From: Clostridiales bacterium
GTDB lineage: Bacteria > Bacillota > Clostridia > Christensenellales > Borkfalkiaceae
Assembly: GCA_015055805.1 (NCBI GenBank)
Contig: SVHN01000004.1
Span: 62,001-126,000, forward strand
Length of the DNA stretch: 64,000 nucleotides
Reading direction: 5' to 3'
Translations under genes and position numbers: made by a program
The notes under the pieces: generated by a model
Databases searched by the model: none
Seen by the model: the letters and a program-made list of their open reading frames with translations, nothing else
What the model was told of the DNA's origin: nothing
Shown: piece by piece, positions 31,849 to 40,425 of the stretch
Layout: each line of letters begins with the position of its first letter
Position numbering within the stretch: the first letter of the stretch is position 1

Positions 31849-33588
31849 TTATCTCTCCACTCTATCTATTGCGTCGAATTTGCAATAACTTCTGCAAAGA
31901 CCGCAACCGTTACACATCGTATCGTCAATCTTAATCGTCCCGTCAGCATTTTTTGTTATTGCAGGACAACCGATTTTTAAGCACATACCGCATTTTTTGC
32001 ATTTTTCTGGATTTGCCACACATTTATAAGGGAATTTTTGACCTTTAAGCAATGCGCACGGTGCTTTTGCAATGATTACTGTTAAAGTATCACCGTTTAC
32101 AGACTCTTTCAACGTCTTTTCCAATTCTTTAACGTCAAACGCATCGATTTCAATTACCCTAGGAACACCTATTGCTTTGCAAAGCTCGGATAAATTTATC
32201 GCGTAAGTGTCTTCATTTTTTAGAGTTTTACCAGTAGCAGCGTGTTGTTGATGACCTGTCATACCAGTAGTACGGTTATCAAGAATAAGTACGGTTGCAG
32301 TAGATTTATTGTAAACCATATTTACAAGTGAATTAACACCGGTATGTAAGAAAGTTGAATCACCTATAACAGCAACCCAATTTTTAATAAACTCTTTTCC
32401 TTTTGCTTTTTCTATGCCGTGGAGTGAAGAAATACTTGCACCCATACAAAGCGTACTATCTATAACACCAAGTGGAGCAACTGCGCCAAGCGTATAACAA
32501 CCGATATCACCTGCCGCGTGAATTTTAAGTTTGTTTAATACTGAAAACACACTTCTATGCGGGCACCCTGGACACAAAATCGGCGGACGATTAGGAACGG
32601 TTTCTTTATCAAAAACCTGATCGTTGTTGCCAAACATAACCTTTTTTAGCATGTTTGCGCTATATTCGCCTTGTTTAGTGAAAAGTTCTTTACCTTTAAC
32701 GTCAATCCCCCAAGACTTAACCTGCTCTTCAATGACAGGTTCAAGTTCTTCAAATATGTATAGAGTTTTAACCTTTTTTGAAAATTCTTCTATGAGTTTT
32801 CTAGGTAACGGATTAACTAAGCCAAGTTTAAGAACGCTTGCGTTAGGACAAGCTTCCTTAACGTACTGATACGGAATACCGCTAGTTATAAAGCCGATTT
32901 CGGTATCATTTATTTCCATTTTATTTATTGATAGTTCAGATGCGTCTGCAGCAAGGCGGTTTTCTCTATCTTCAACAACAAGGTGTCTACCGATTGCAGA
33001 TGCAGGCATCATAACGTATTTTTTAACGTCACGCGCATATTCTTTATCTTCCACTTCTACTCTGTCGCAGAGTTCAACAACGCCCTGAGAGTGTGACAGT
33101 TTTGTGGTGGTTCTTAATATTACAGGCGTATCGTATTTTTCGCTTATTTCATAAGCGAGTTTTGTAAAGTCTTTTGCCTCTTGGCTATCTGACGGTTCTA
33201 ACACCGGAATATGCGCTGATCTTGCAATCATTCTGGTATCCTGCTCATTTTGAGAACTTGCAAGTCCCGGATCGTCTGCAACAACGAATACCGCACCACC
33301 GTTCACACCTGTATAAGAAAAAGTATACAACGGATCACTTGCAACGTTTAGACCAACGTGTTTCATGCAAGCAAGACTTCTCACTCCAGCAAAAGATGCG
33401 CCGAAAGCAACTTCTGCGGCTACTTTTTCGTTCGGTGCCCATTCGGTATATACAACGTCATATTTAGCAAGGCTTTCACTTATTTCCGTACTAGGCGTTC
33501 CAGGGTACGCACTTGAGACCTTAACACCTGCCTCATACGCACCACGAGCAATAGCCTCGTTACCAAGCATTATAATTTTTTCACTCAT
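31849..33588 (-). CDS. iorA: Indolepyruvate:ferredoxin oxidoreductase, alpha subunit
   Basis: The 579-residue TPP-binding catalytic subunit. It opens with MLGNEAIARGAYEAGVKVSSAYPGTPSTEI (PFOR domain I), has the PPILCPGCPHRSVF motif (about residue 338), the TPP/Mg site region AVIGDSTFLHTGVNSLVNMVYN (about 420), and two C-terminal 4Fe-4S motifs (CKKCGMCLKIGCP and CNGCGLCRSYCKF, about 533-570). Both clusters are intact. The reaction is reversible and can reductively carboxylate arylacetyl-CoA to arylpyruvate. It starts one base after the first paaK stop. Confidence 0.96.
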   Translation of the reverse strand: MSEKIIMLGNEAIARGAYEAGVKVSSAYPGTPSTEISESLAKYDVVYTEWAPNEKVAAEVAFGASFAGVRSLACMKHVGLNVASDPLYTFSYTGVNGGAVFVVADDPGLASSQNEQDTRMIARSAHIPVLEPSDSQEAKDFTKLAYEISEKYDTPVILRTTTKLSHSQGVVELCDRVEVEDKEYARDVKKYVMMPASAIGRHLVVEDRENRLAADASELSINKMEINDTEIGFITSGIPYQYVKEACPNASVLKLGLVNPLPRKLIEEFSKKVKTLYIFEELEPVIEEQVKSWGIDVKGKELFTKQGEYSANMLKKVMFGNNDQVFDKETVPNRPPILCPGCPHRSVFSVLNKLKIHAAGDIGCYTLGAVAPLGVIDSTLCMGASISSLHGIEKAKGKEFIKNWVAVIGDSTFLHTGVNSLVNMVYNKSTATVLILDNRTTGMTGHQQHAATGKTLKNEDTYAINLSELCKAIGVPRVIEIDAFDVKELEKTLKESVNGDTLTVIIAKAPCALLKGQKFPYKCVANPEKCKKCGMCLKIGCPAITKNADGTIKIDDTMCNGCGLCRSYCKFDAIDRVER

Positions 33589-33589
33589 A

Positions 33590-34888
33590 TCATTTACTCC
33601 TTAAATCCTTTATCCTTTTTGCTTTACCTTCAAATCTTTGAAGTGTGTTCGGTGATTCGAGCGTTACTTTTGCATCAAGACCAAGAATAATTTTAAGTTT
33701 ATTTTTGATGTTTACGGTAAGATCTTGTAATACTTTAAACGAGTCGGTTGATTGAGCGAGTTCAACTCTGATTTCAAGTTTATCGTTGTAACCTTCTCTC
33801 GTCACAATTATTTCATAATGCGGTCCAAGTTCGTTAAAGCTTAATACAACTTCTTCTATTTGACTTGGGAAAACGTTTACACCGCGGATTTTTAACATAT
33901 CGTCACTTCTACCCGACGGGTTTTCCATTCTACAGAAAGTTCTACCGCACTTACAAGGTTCATAGAAAAGTCTTGTTATATCTTTAGTTCTATATCTTAT
34001 AAGCGGAAGAGCGTCTTTCTTTATACATGTAATAACAAGTTCGCCTTTTTCACCAGCCGGCAGCACTTCTCCTGTCTGCGGATTAATTATTTCAGGAATA
34101 AAGAAGTCTTCGTTTATATGTAAGCCGCAATGTTCAAGGCATTCACCCGATACACCCGGTCCCATAAGTTCACTCATGCCGTAGTTTGTAGTTATGAGCA
34201 TATCTTCGCCCCAAACCTTATGCATTTCTTCACGCATAGCATCGGTTAAAAGTTCACTACCGACAAGCCCTATCTTAACTTTAAGATCTTTTCTAGGGTC
34301 AACCCCCATAGAATTAGCGACTTCAGCAAGCCTTAACGCGTAAGACGGCGTCGCAACTAAAAGGCTAGTTTCAAAGTCTTGCATATACATAATCTGTTTT
34401 TCAGAATTACCCGTTGATGACGGTACGATAGCAGCACCTATATTTTCTAAGCCGTAGTGTAACCCAAGTGCGCCCGTAAACATTCCGTACCCAAAGCAAA
34501 TTTGAGCAACGTCGTTACTTGTTGCGCCCCCCATACAAGCAATTCTAGAAACACACTCTGTCCAGCTGTCTAAGTCGTTTTTCGTATATCCTACAACAGT
34601 AGGCTTGCCCGTCGTGCCGCTAGACGCGTGTATTCGCGCTAATTCTGAACGCGGAACGGCAAAAAGTCCAAAGGGATACGTATCTCTCATATCCTGTTTT
34701 GTAATAAAAGGTAATTTTTTTAAATCGTGAAGAGATTTTATATCTTCAGGCTTAATATTAGCTTCGTCCATTTTTGCTCTATACGGCTTAACTTTTTCAT
34801 AAACTCTAGATACCGTTTCTTTAAGTCTTTCAAGCTGAATTTTTTCAAGTTCACTTCTCGGTAGAGTTTCTTCCTTTGACCAAATCAT
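33590..34888 (-). CDS. paaK: Arylacetate-CoA ligase (PaaK family), copy 1
   Basis: A 432-residue PaaK-type ligase with RIHASSGTTGKPTVVGYT (about residue 87), LLVATPSYALRLAEV (about 172), ITTNYGMSELMGPGVSGECLEH (about 232) and the C-terminal PSQIEEVVLSFNELGPHYE domain. It has the same length and domain order as copy 2 but many substitutions, indicating old duplication. It lies between the SSS transporter (14 bases) and iorA (1 base), as expected of the enzyme that activates an imported arylacetate. AGGAG precedes the ATG. Confidence 0.94.
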   Translation of the reverse strand: MIWSKEETLPRSELEKIQLERLKETVSRVYEKVKPYRAKMDEANIKPEDIKSLHDLKKLPFITKQDMRDTYPFGLFAVPRSELARIHASSGTTGKPTVVGYTKNDLDSWTECVSRIACMGGATSNDVAQICFGYGMFTGALGLHYGLENIGAAIVPSSTGNSEKQIMYMQDFETSLLVATPSYALRLAEVANSMGVDPRKDLKVKIGLVGSELLTDAMREEMHKVWGEDMLITTNYGMSELMGPGVSGECLEHCGLHINEDFFIPEIINPQTGEVLPAGEKGELVITCIKKDALPLIRYRTKDITRLFYEPCKCGRTFCRMENPSGRSDDMLKIRGVNVFPSQIEEVVLSFNELGPHYEIIVTREGYNDKLEIRVELAQSTDSFKVLQDLTVNIKNKLKIILGLDAKVTLESPNTLQRFEGKAKRIKDLRSK

Positions 34889-34902
34889 TATTATCTCCTA
34901 AT

Positions 34903-36429
34903 TTAAACTTCGTTTTCAATCGGTTTATTGAACGCATCTTCAATTATTACTTTGTTTGGTTGCTTTGTAAGAAGGCTAACAACGACGGTTGATATCATTG
35001 AGAACGCCATACAAATTACACCTATGGTCGGCGATAGTCCTATACCCGCCTGTATTGCGCCACCAAAAGAACAACTCCAACCACATTTATCGTAACCAAG
35101 TACAATAGTCAAAACAACGGTAATAACGAGCGTTCCTATAATGGACGTCCAAACCGCAGGTTTAGTAACCTTTTTCCAAATAACACCAAGAACGTAAGGT
35201 CCTATAAAGCAGCCGGCAAGAGTACCCCAACTAAGTCCCATCATGTACGCTATCGCAGCAATATTAAATTTAGCGTTTAGAACTGCTAAAACTACAGAAA
35301 TCGCAACGAACACCAAACACAAAATCTTCATTAAAACGTTAACTTTTTTATCCGATGCATCGGGGTTTATTTTGCCCTTATATATATCGACAGAAACAAC
35401 CGACGCGCTTGCAAGAGAAACTGATGACAGCGTTGACATGCTTGCAGATAGAATAAGAACGGCAATAATTCCCATAACACCAGCAGGAATTACCAAATTT
35501 AACATATAAGGAATAGTGTTATCCGTTCCAATCTCAGGAACTTCACCAGCAAATAACGGACTTAATCCGCCGACGAAATATGCGCCAAATCCGATTATTA
35601 AAGCAAATAGCGTACTAACGACCGTTCCTTGCATAATTGCTTTCCTGTCACGAATCGCATAGTATTTATGTATAGTTTGCGGCAGAGCCCAAACACCAAA
35701 CGACGTTAAAAGAATTAACGCTATCAAAGAAACCGTATCACCATAGAAACCTGTTTTTTCGCTATTAAAAGTAAACCAGTTTAATTCAGACAAATCCCAG
35801 TTTACGGTTCTATAATCCATAAAGAATATAAACATTAGGATAACACCGATAAGCATTATAATTCCTTGGATAAAATCTGAAAGAGCCGTTGCAAAGTAAC
35901 CACCAAAGAAAAGATAAAGCGCAGTTATTGCGGCAAGAGCAATCATAATAATCCAACCGGGGATATTAAATACGATTTCAAAAAGGTTGCTTAAACCGTT
36001 ATAAACCGACGCGGAATACGGAATAAGAAATATAAATATTATTATTGCAGAACATAGTCTTAAATTTTTACTACCGTATCTCTTTTCAAAAAATTCAGGC
36101 ATAGTCTTTGCTTGAAGACGAGTGGTCATATTCTTTGTGCGCTTTGCAAGAACCATCCAAGCAAAAAGAGAACCAATTATTGCGTTACCTATACCGATCC
36201 AAACGGCAGCAAGCTGATAAGCAGCACCGAACTTACCTGCATAGCCAATAAAAATTACCGCAGAAAAATAGGTCGTGCCGTAAGCAAACGCACTCATCCA
36301 ACCATTTAGCCCTTTCTTTCCTGCAAGCAGAAAGTCGTTTACTGATTTAGATCTGTTTTTGGTATAGATTGTAATCGCAACCATACCGAGCACGTACAAC
36401 ACAAGTGGTAAATAGTTCCAAAACATCAT
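34903..36429 (-). CDS. Sodium:solute symporter (SSS family), candidate arylacetate importer
   Basis: A 508-residue membrane protein with about 13 hydrophobic segments and SSS family features: TKNRSKSVNDFLLAGKKGLNGWMSAFAYGTTYFSAV near the start, VLILSASMSTLSSVSLASASVVSVDIYKG (about residues 335-365; the Na+-site region) and WGTLAGCFIGPYVLGVIWKK. SSS members carry sugars, proline, acetate or aryl acids. As first gene of an operon with two arylacetate ligases, an arylacetate is the best guess (inference). It may start at either of two adjacent ATGs (36429 or 36426); GAGG sits 4 or 7 bases upstream. The Phe/Tyr attenuator lies immediately upstream. Confidence 0.9.
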   Translation of the reverse strand: MMFWNYLPLVLYVLGMVAITIYTKNRSKSVNDFLLAGKKGLNGWMSAFAYGTTYFSAVIFIGYAGKFGAAYQLAAVWIGIGNAIIGSLFAWMVLAKRTKNMTTRLQAKTMPEFFEKRYGSKNLRLCSAIIIFIFLIPYSASVYNGLSNLFEIVFNIPGWIIMIALAAITALYLFFGGYFATALSDFIQGIIMLIGVILMFIFFMDYRTVNWDLSELNWFTFNSEKTGFYGDTVSLIALILLTSFGVWALPQTIHKYYAIRDRKAIMQGTVVSTLFALIIGFGAYFVGGLSPLFAGEVPEIGTDNTIPYMLNLVIPAGVMGIIAVLILSASMSTLSSVSLASASVVSVDIYKGKINPDASDKKVNVLMKILCLVFVAISVVLAVLNAKFNIAAIAYMMGLSWGTLAGCFIGPYVLGVIWKKVTKPAVWTSIIGTLVITVVLTIVLGYDKCGWSCSFGGAIQAGIGLSPTIGVICMAFSMISTVVVSLLTKQPNKVIIEDAFNKPIENEV

Positions 36430-36437
36430 ATTACCTC

Positions 36438-36469
36438 AAAAAAAGAAACCGCCGTATTCAATCGGCGGT
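36438..36469 (-). terminator. Attenuator terminator
   Basis: ACCGCCG-ATTGAATA-CGGCGGT followed by TTCTTTTTTT, ending one base before the ribosome site of the SSS gene. Confidence 0.9.
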
Positions 36470-36513
36470 ACTTAATATTTTTATCTTAAAAAAGTCCGCG
36501 CAAATTTTTACCA

Positions 36514-36576
36514 TTATTCAAAATAATAGTAAAAATAATACGCATAATAAAAGTTAAATCTTGCATCAAGTTTCAT
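36514..36576 (-). CDS. Leader peptide rich in Phe and Tyr
   Basis: A 20-residue ORF too short for the track: MKLDARFNFYYAYYFYYYFE then TAA. Seven Tyr and four Phe are packed into residues 7-19, with no Trp. A purine-rich ribosome site (AAAGGGAAGAGAG) precedes the ATG, which lies about 26 bases after the predicted transcript start. By analogy with PheL, it measures Phe- and Tyr-tRNA charging through ribosome stalling. AT-rich DNA does give Phe/Tyr codons by chance, but the promoter, ribosome site, antiterminator and terminator in the right order make chance unlikely. Confidence 0.85.
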   Translation of the reverse strand: MKLDARFNFYYAYYFYYYFE

Positions 36577-36608
36577 ATCAAACTCTCTTCCCTTTATAAC
36601 TGTATATA

Positions 36609-36637
36609 ATTATATAACTAAACAGATATAATGTCAA
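36609..36637 (-). promoter_or_regulatory. Sigma-A promoter of the aromatic operon
   Basis: TTGACA (36637-36632), 17 bp, TATAAT (36614-36609): perfect consensus, implying strong initiation with control left to the attenuator. Confidence 0.9.
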
Positions 36638-36670
36638 CTGCTTAAATTAAAATTTACTAGTAAAAATGCA

Positions 36671-36697
36671 AAAGGTGACTAAAAAGTAGCCACCTTT
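36671..36697 (-). terminator. Terminator of uxaB-uxaA
   Basis: On the minus strand AAAGGTGGCTAC-loop-AGTCACCTTTT followed by GCATTTTTA, shortly after the uxaA stop. Confidence 0.75.
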
Positions 36698-36713
36698 ATA
36701 TATTTTTTATCCT

Positions 36714-38117
36714 TTATAGAGTTACACCCGTTTTGTAGAACGCAATTTCTCTAATATCCTCACTCTTGCAGAGATATTCGCCGTTCACCGTCTTAACTAA
36801 CAAATCAAACAGTGCATCTTCGTCCATGCCGTAAGCGTTAAAATCTATCCAATTATTTTTAAACGCCGCAAGGTTATCGTTTGTAGAAATCTTCATTGTA
36901 GGAACAAAAGTTGAAAACGGTGTTCCTCTTCCCGTAGTAAAGAGCACGACTTGACAACCGGACGCAGCAAGCGCAGTAGCGGCTATAAGATCATTGCCGG
37001 GTGCATTAAGAACGTTTACACCGCATTTTTTAACGGTTTCGGCATAATCAAGCACGTCAACAACCTTTGTAGTCCCTGCTTTTTCTACGCAACCAAGTGA
37101 TTTTTCTTCCAAGGTCGTTATACCACCCTTCTTATTGCCTGGGCTAGGATTTTCATACACAGGAAAGCCCTGATCGGTATAATACTTTTTAAAGTTTTCA
37201 ATCATTTTCTTATATGACTCAAAAACTTCCTTATTCTCACATTTATTCATAAGCAGTTGTTCTGCCCCGAACATTTCTGGAACCTCAGTTAAAATAGCAC
37301 TTCCGCCAAGAGAAATTAGTTTATCAGTAATTCTTCCGACTAGCGGATTGGCGGTGAGTCCAGAGTAGCCGTCGCTTCCACCACACTTTAAGCCTATGCA
37401 AAGCTTATCAAACGGAACGTCTTCTCTAACCAGATCACAATTTTGATCAATGAATTTTTTAAGTATTTTAAGACCATATTCAACGTCATCTTCAACTTCT
37501 TGACAGTTATAAAATTCAATGTTGCGATTCATAGGTTCAAGTATTGCCTTAATGCCGTCAAGTCCGTTATTTTCACAACCCAAGCCTACGAATAATACGG
37601 CACTTGCATTAGGGTTTAACGCAATAGAACACAAAAGATTTTTTATATTTTCATTGTCTTGACCAAGTTGACTGCAACCAAACTGATGTGTCAATGCATA
37701 TATACCGTCTATACTGCCCTTCATAAGTTTGCGCGCTTCTTTTTCTAGACGCATGCAAACGTTGTTTACACAACCAACGGTTGGAATAATATAAATCTCG
37801 TTTCTTATACCAACTCCGCCGTAACTACGTTTAAAACCTTTGAACGTTGCACCAGCGTGCTTTTCAACTTCATTAGCTTGATAATTGTATTCGTAAACGG
37901 GGGTTTCATCTAGATGCGATTTAACGTTATGAGTATGAACCCATTCACCTTTAGTTATATCCTTAGTCGCCCTTCCTATAATCTGCCCATATTTAATAAC
38001 TGTTTCGCCTTTCTTTATATCACACAAAGCATACTTGTGCCCAGCCGGAATATCACCGCTTGCAGTAAGGCAAACGCCTACGTTATCTTTTGAATTAATG
38101 ATTACCTTGTTTTCCAT
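36714..38117 (-). CDS. uxaA: Altronate dehydratase
   Basis: UxaA dehydrates D-altronate to 2-keto-3-deoxygluconate (KDG) in galacturonate breakdown. The 467-residue product has the N-terminal SAF-like domain (DNVGVCLTASGDIPAGHKYAL ... KGEWVHTHNVKSHL, residues 8-70) and the main UxaA domain: GFKRSYGGVGIRNEIYIIPTVGCVN (about 95), THQFGCSQLGQDNENI (about 143), LCIGLKCGGSDGYSGLTANP (about 240) and the C-terminal LFTTGRGTPFSTFVPTMKIS. Conserved Cys and His residues are present. It starts 4 bases after uxaB with no ribosome site of its own, suggesting coupling. Confidence 0.94.
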   Translation of the reverse strand: MENKVIINSKDNVGVCLTASGDIPAGHKYALCDIKKGETVIKYGQIIGRATKDITKGEWVHTHNVKSHLDETPVYEYNYQANEVEKHAGATFKGFKRSYGGVGIRNEIYIIPTVGCVNNVCMRLEKEARKLMKGSIDGIYALTHQFGCSQLGQDNENIKNLLCSIALNPNASAVLFVGLGCENNGLDGIKAILEPMNRNIEFYNCQEVEDDVEYGLKILKKFIDQNCDLVREDVPFDKLCIGLKCGGSDGYSGLTANPLVGRITDKLISLGGSAILTEVPEMFGAEQLLMNKCENKEVFESYKKMIENFKKYYTDQGFPVYENPSPGNKKGGITTLEEKSLGCVEKAGTTKVVDVLDYAETVKKCGVNVLNAPGNDLIAATALAASGCQVVLFTTGRGTPFSTFVPTMKISTNDNLAAFKNNWIDFNAYGMDEDALFDLLVKTVNGEYLCKSEDIREIAFYKTGVTL

Positions 38118-38121
38118 AGTG

Positions 38122-39495
38122 TTAAATCAAGCTTATTCCTTTATTAATTTTTTCAACGTTTTGAGCAACGGTTTCATAGAAATCCTTGTATGCGGTTAAA
38201 TCTTCTCCCCAAACTGCAACGTCGCTCATAAAGCCTTTAAGCGATTTTTTATCTGCAAAATAATCAAGATACGGCTTGTCGTCGATAAGTTCAATCTCTC
38301 TAGTGGGAAGTTGAACCATATACTTATCGCCTTTTCTTTCAATTGCCATATATGTTGCCATAAGGTAAGAGAACCCAACGGTTAGATATGCTGGAATTTT
38401 GCCGTACTTTTCATAATAATCTTTAAAGCTTGGCAAATCCCTTGCACGCCACTTAGAAATGCTGTTAAGACTTATACTAACGAGCAAGTGGTTAAGATAT
38501 GGGTTTAAGAATCTTTCGGTAATACTTTCAGCAAAAACAGTCGTTGCTGCAATATCGTTAGATACAAAGGGAACGATTTCGTAGGTTAAAGTATCTTGTA
38601 AAAATTTAGAAAGTTTTTCGTCTTTCATGCAATCGTAAACGGTTATAGCACCGTGCCACAAACCAACGGGAACTATATTAGTATGACTACCATTAAGAAC
38701 GCGGACCTTTCTCTTTTTGTAATATTTAATGTTTTCGGTAAGAACAACTTCAATGTTGTGAACGCCGTCCTTAACGTATTTTGCTATATCGCCTTTCTTT
38801 TCAACCGCCCAAAGACCGAACGGTTCACCTATTGAAACAAGTTTATCACTTTCACCAAGAAGATTTTCTATTTTTTGAACGTCTTCGGGCGTTTTTGGAT
38901 AACCTGAAACTATACGATCTACTAACGTATTGCAGTAAAAATTCTTTTCAGCGTTCCACTTCTTAAACTCTTCTGGAAGATTCCAAAGTTCAATATACTT
39001 GTCTACACATTTTTTAAGCTCGTCCGCATTGTTATCGATAAGTTCAACAGGCATAAGATATACGCCGTCTTTACCACTATTGAAACGTTCCAAAAGGAAT
39101 TTCGTGAGTTTTGCAGGATAAGTAATGTTTTCAAAGCCGTTAACGTCGTCGTTAGCATTAAAGCAAATGCCAGCCTCCGTAGTATTTGAAACTATAATTT
39201 TCAAGTCGTCCTCACGAGCTAAAGCGTAGTATTTATCCATATCGTTAAACGGATCAATAACGTCTTCAAGAACGTCAACTTTATAAACGTTTTCAACAGT
39301 TTTTCCACTCTCAACACCGCGTAAAACGATATGATATTTGTTATCTTGTTTTCTAAAATTATCAAGAGTACCGTAAGTAATAGGTTTAACGATATTAACC
39401 TTATAATCTAAACCTTCTTTGTTTAACGTGTCAAAATACAAATCGACAAACGTACGCAAAAAATTACCTTCACCAAATTGAACAATTTTTACCAT
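38122..39495 (-). CDS. uxaB: Tagaturonate reductase (altronate oxidoreductase)
   Basis: UxaB reduces tagaturonate to altronate with NADH. The 457-residue product is a long-chain mannitol-dehydrogenase-family enzyme: VQFGEGNFLRTFVDLYFD at the N-terminus, IIVSNTTEAGICFN (about residue 100), NTLVDRIVSGYP (about 205), and KVRVLNGSHTNIVPVGLW (about 262-280) with the catalytic Lys/Asn/His region. First gene of the uxaBA unit, preceded by AAGGTG and by a divergent AraC gene. UxaC, which makes tagaturonate, is not in the window. Confidence 0.92.
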   Translation of the reverse strand: MVKIVQFGEGNFLRTFVDLYFDTLNKEGLDYKVNIVKPITYGTLDNFRKQDNKYHIVLRGVESGKTVENVYKVDVLEDVIDPFNDMDKYYALAREDDLKIIVSNTTEAGICFNANDDVNGFENITYPAKLTKFLLERFNSGKDGVYLMPVELIDNNADELKKCVDKYIELWNLPEEFKKWNAEKNFYCNTLVDRIVSGYPKTPEDVQKIENLLGESDKLVSIGEPFGLWAVEKKGDIAKYVKDGVHNIEVVLTENIKYYKKRKVRVLNGSHTNIVPVGLWHGAITVYDCMKDEKLSKFLQDTLTYEIVPFVSNDIAATTVFAESITERFLNPYLNHLLVSISLNSISKWRARDLPSFKDYYEKYGKIPAYLTVGFSYLMATYMAIERKGDKYMVQLPTREIELIDDKPYLDYFADKKSLKGFMSDVAVWGEDLTAYKDFYETVAQNVEKINKGISLI

Positions 39496-39567
39496 AATAC
39501 ACCTTCTTTAATTTTTTAAGTAAAGTTGTAAAAACTTTTTTATAATAATATTTTATAACAAAATCGT

Positions 39568-39596
39568 TTGCATTTACATATAATTTAGTTTATAAT
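39568..39596 (+). promoter_or_regulatory. Promoter of the araC-type gene at 39631
   Basis: TTGCAT (39568-39573), 17 bp, TATAAT (39591-39596). Confidence 0.7.
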
Positions 39597-39600
39597 ATAG

Positions 39601-39622
39601 ATAAAATTACATAAATCGTAAA
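39601..39622. promoter_or_regulatory. Candidate AraC operator, copy 1
   Basis: ATAAAATTACATAAATCGTA plus AA; 21 of 22 bases match 45241-45262 upstream of galK. It overlaps the start region of the regulator transcript and lies upstream of uxaB, so it could serve autoregulation and activation. Confidence 0.65.
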
Positions 39623-39630
39623 GGTTTTTT

Positions 39631-40425
39631 ATGGACTTTCTAGAATTTGACGAATTATCAATCAACGAACAGCACGTTATGCCAAGACCACACAGTCACG
39701 ACTATTACGAGCTGTACTTTTTAATAGACGGCGAAAGAGAATTTTTTATTGAAAACAAAATGTTTATCGTACCCAAAAACACGCTCGTCGTTGTCCCCCC
39801 CTTCTGCATACATAAGACTGAAGGCGGTCCGTACCGCAGGATTAACATTAACGTTTCGCCAAACCTATTAAGTAAATCACAAAACGAATTTTTACTTAAC
39901 GCAACCAAAAACATTGCAGTTAAAATCAATGACGAATACAGAGATTTGATCGTTCGACTTTTATCAGAAGGCGCAAAAATACAATCTGTAAACATAAAGA
40001 GCAAGAGAGAATATCTTTTATCCCTTGCAAAAACAATTCTGCTTTTCTTATCCGTGCAAGAATCCGTTTCACTATCACTTGCAAGTTCTGCATACAGTAT
40101 GAAAGCAGTTTCGCCCGAAGTATTAAAAATTATTTACTACATAAACACGCATTATAGTCAACCGATAACCTTGAAAATACTTTGCGACGTGTTTTTTATG
40201 TCAAAAGTTTCACTCTGTAAGAAGTTTAAGGAAGTGATGAATTGTTCTATTATGGAATACGTTATGCGCATCCGATTAAACAAGGCAAAAGTGCTACTCA
40301 GAGATACCGATAAAAGCATTGAAGAAGTTGCCTTTGAATGTGGCTTTTCGTCAGCAAATTACTTCGGTTTAACCTTCAAAAAAGAAATAGGTTTATCACC
40401 GCTAAATTACAAAAAAACAAGGTAA
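39631..40425 (+). CDS. AraC-family transcriptional regulator of hexuronate genes
   Basis: A 264-residue AraC/XylS regulator. The N-terminal cupin (MPRPHSHDYYELYFLIDGEREF ... VPKNTLVVVPPFCIHKTEGG, about residues 18-70) senses a sugar. The C-terminal domain has two helix-turn-helix units (TLKILCDVFFMSKVSLCKKFKEVMN and SIEEVAFECGFSSANYFGLTFKKEIGLSPLNYK, about 185-262). It sits between uxaBA and the kdgK-eda-galK cluster. A 22-bp near-repeat upstream of both itself and galK is its likely binding site. Galacturonate or an intermediate is the probable ligand. Confidence 0.92.
   Translation: MDFLEFDELSINEQHVMPRPHSHDYYELYFLIDGEREFFIENKMFIVPKNTLVVVPPFCIHKTEGGPYRRININVSPNLLSKSQNEFLLNATKNIAVKINDEYRDLIVRLLSEGAKIQSVNIKSKREYLLSLAKTILLFLSVQESVSLSLASSAYSMKAVSPEVLKIIYYINTHYSQPITLKILCDVFFMSKVSLCKKFKEVMNCSIMEYVMRIRLNKAKVLLRDTDKSIEEVAFECGFSSANYFGLTFKKEIGLSPLNYKKTR

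Larger units (their letters stand above)
36430..36602 (-). promoter_or_regulatory. Phe/Tyr transcription-attenuation leader
   Basis: From a predicted start near 36602 the transcript carries an aromatic-rich leader ORF (36576-36514). Then follows GCGGACTT (36499-36492), which can pair with AAGTACCGC (36473-36465, one bulged A) as antiterminator. The terminator hairpin ACCGCCG/CGGCGGT (36469-36448) with TTTCTTTTTTT follows. Region AAGT-ACCGC overlaps the terminator's 5' arm, so the two structures exclude each other. A ribosome stalled on Phe/Tyr codons would favour the antiterminator; one reaching the stop codon, 14 bases from region 2, would hinder it. This is the pheA/trp logic. Confidence 0.85.

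Noticed and set aside
27502-36429. Plain catabolic reading of the operon (aromatic amino acid fermentation to arylacetates)
   Set aside because: Gene content alone allows it, but a Phe/Tyr-responsive attenuator would then switch the pathway on during Phe/Tyr starvation, which is the wrong logic. Kept as the alternative to test.
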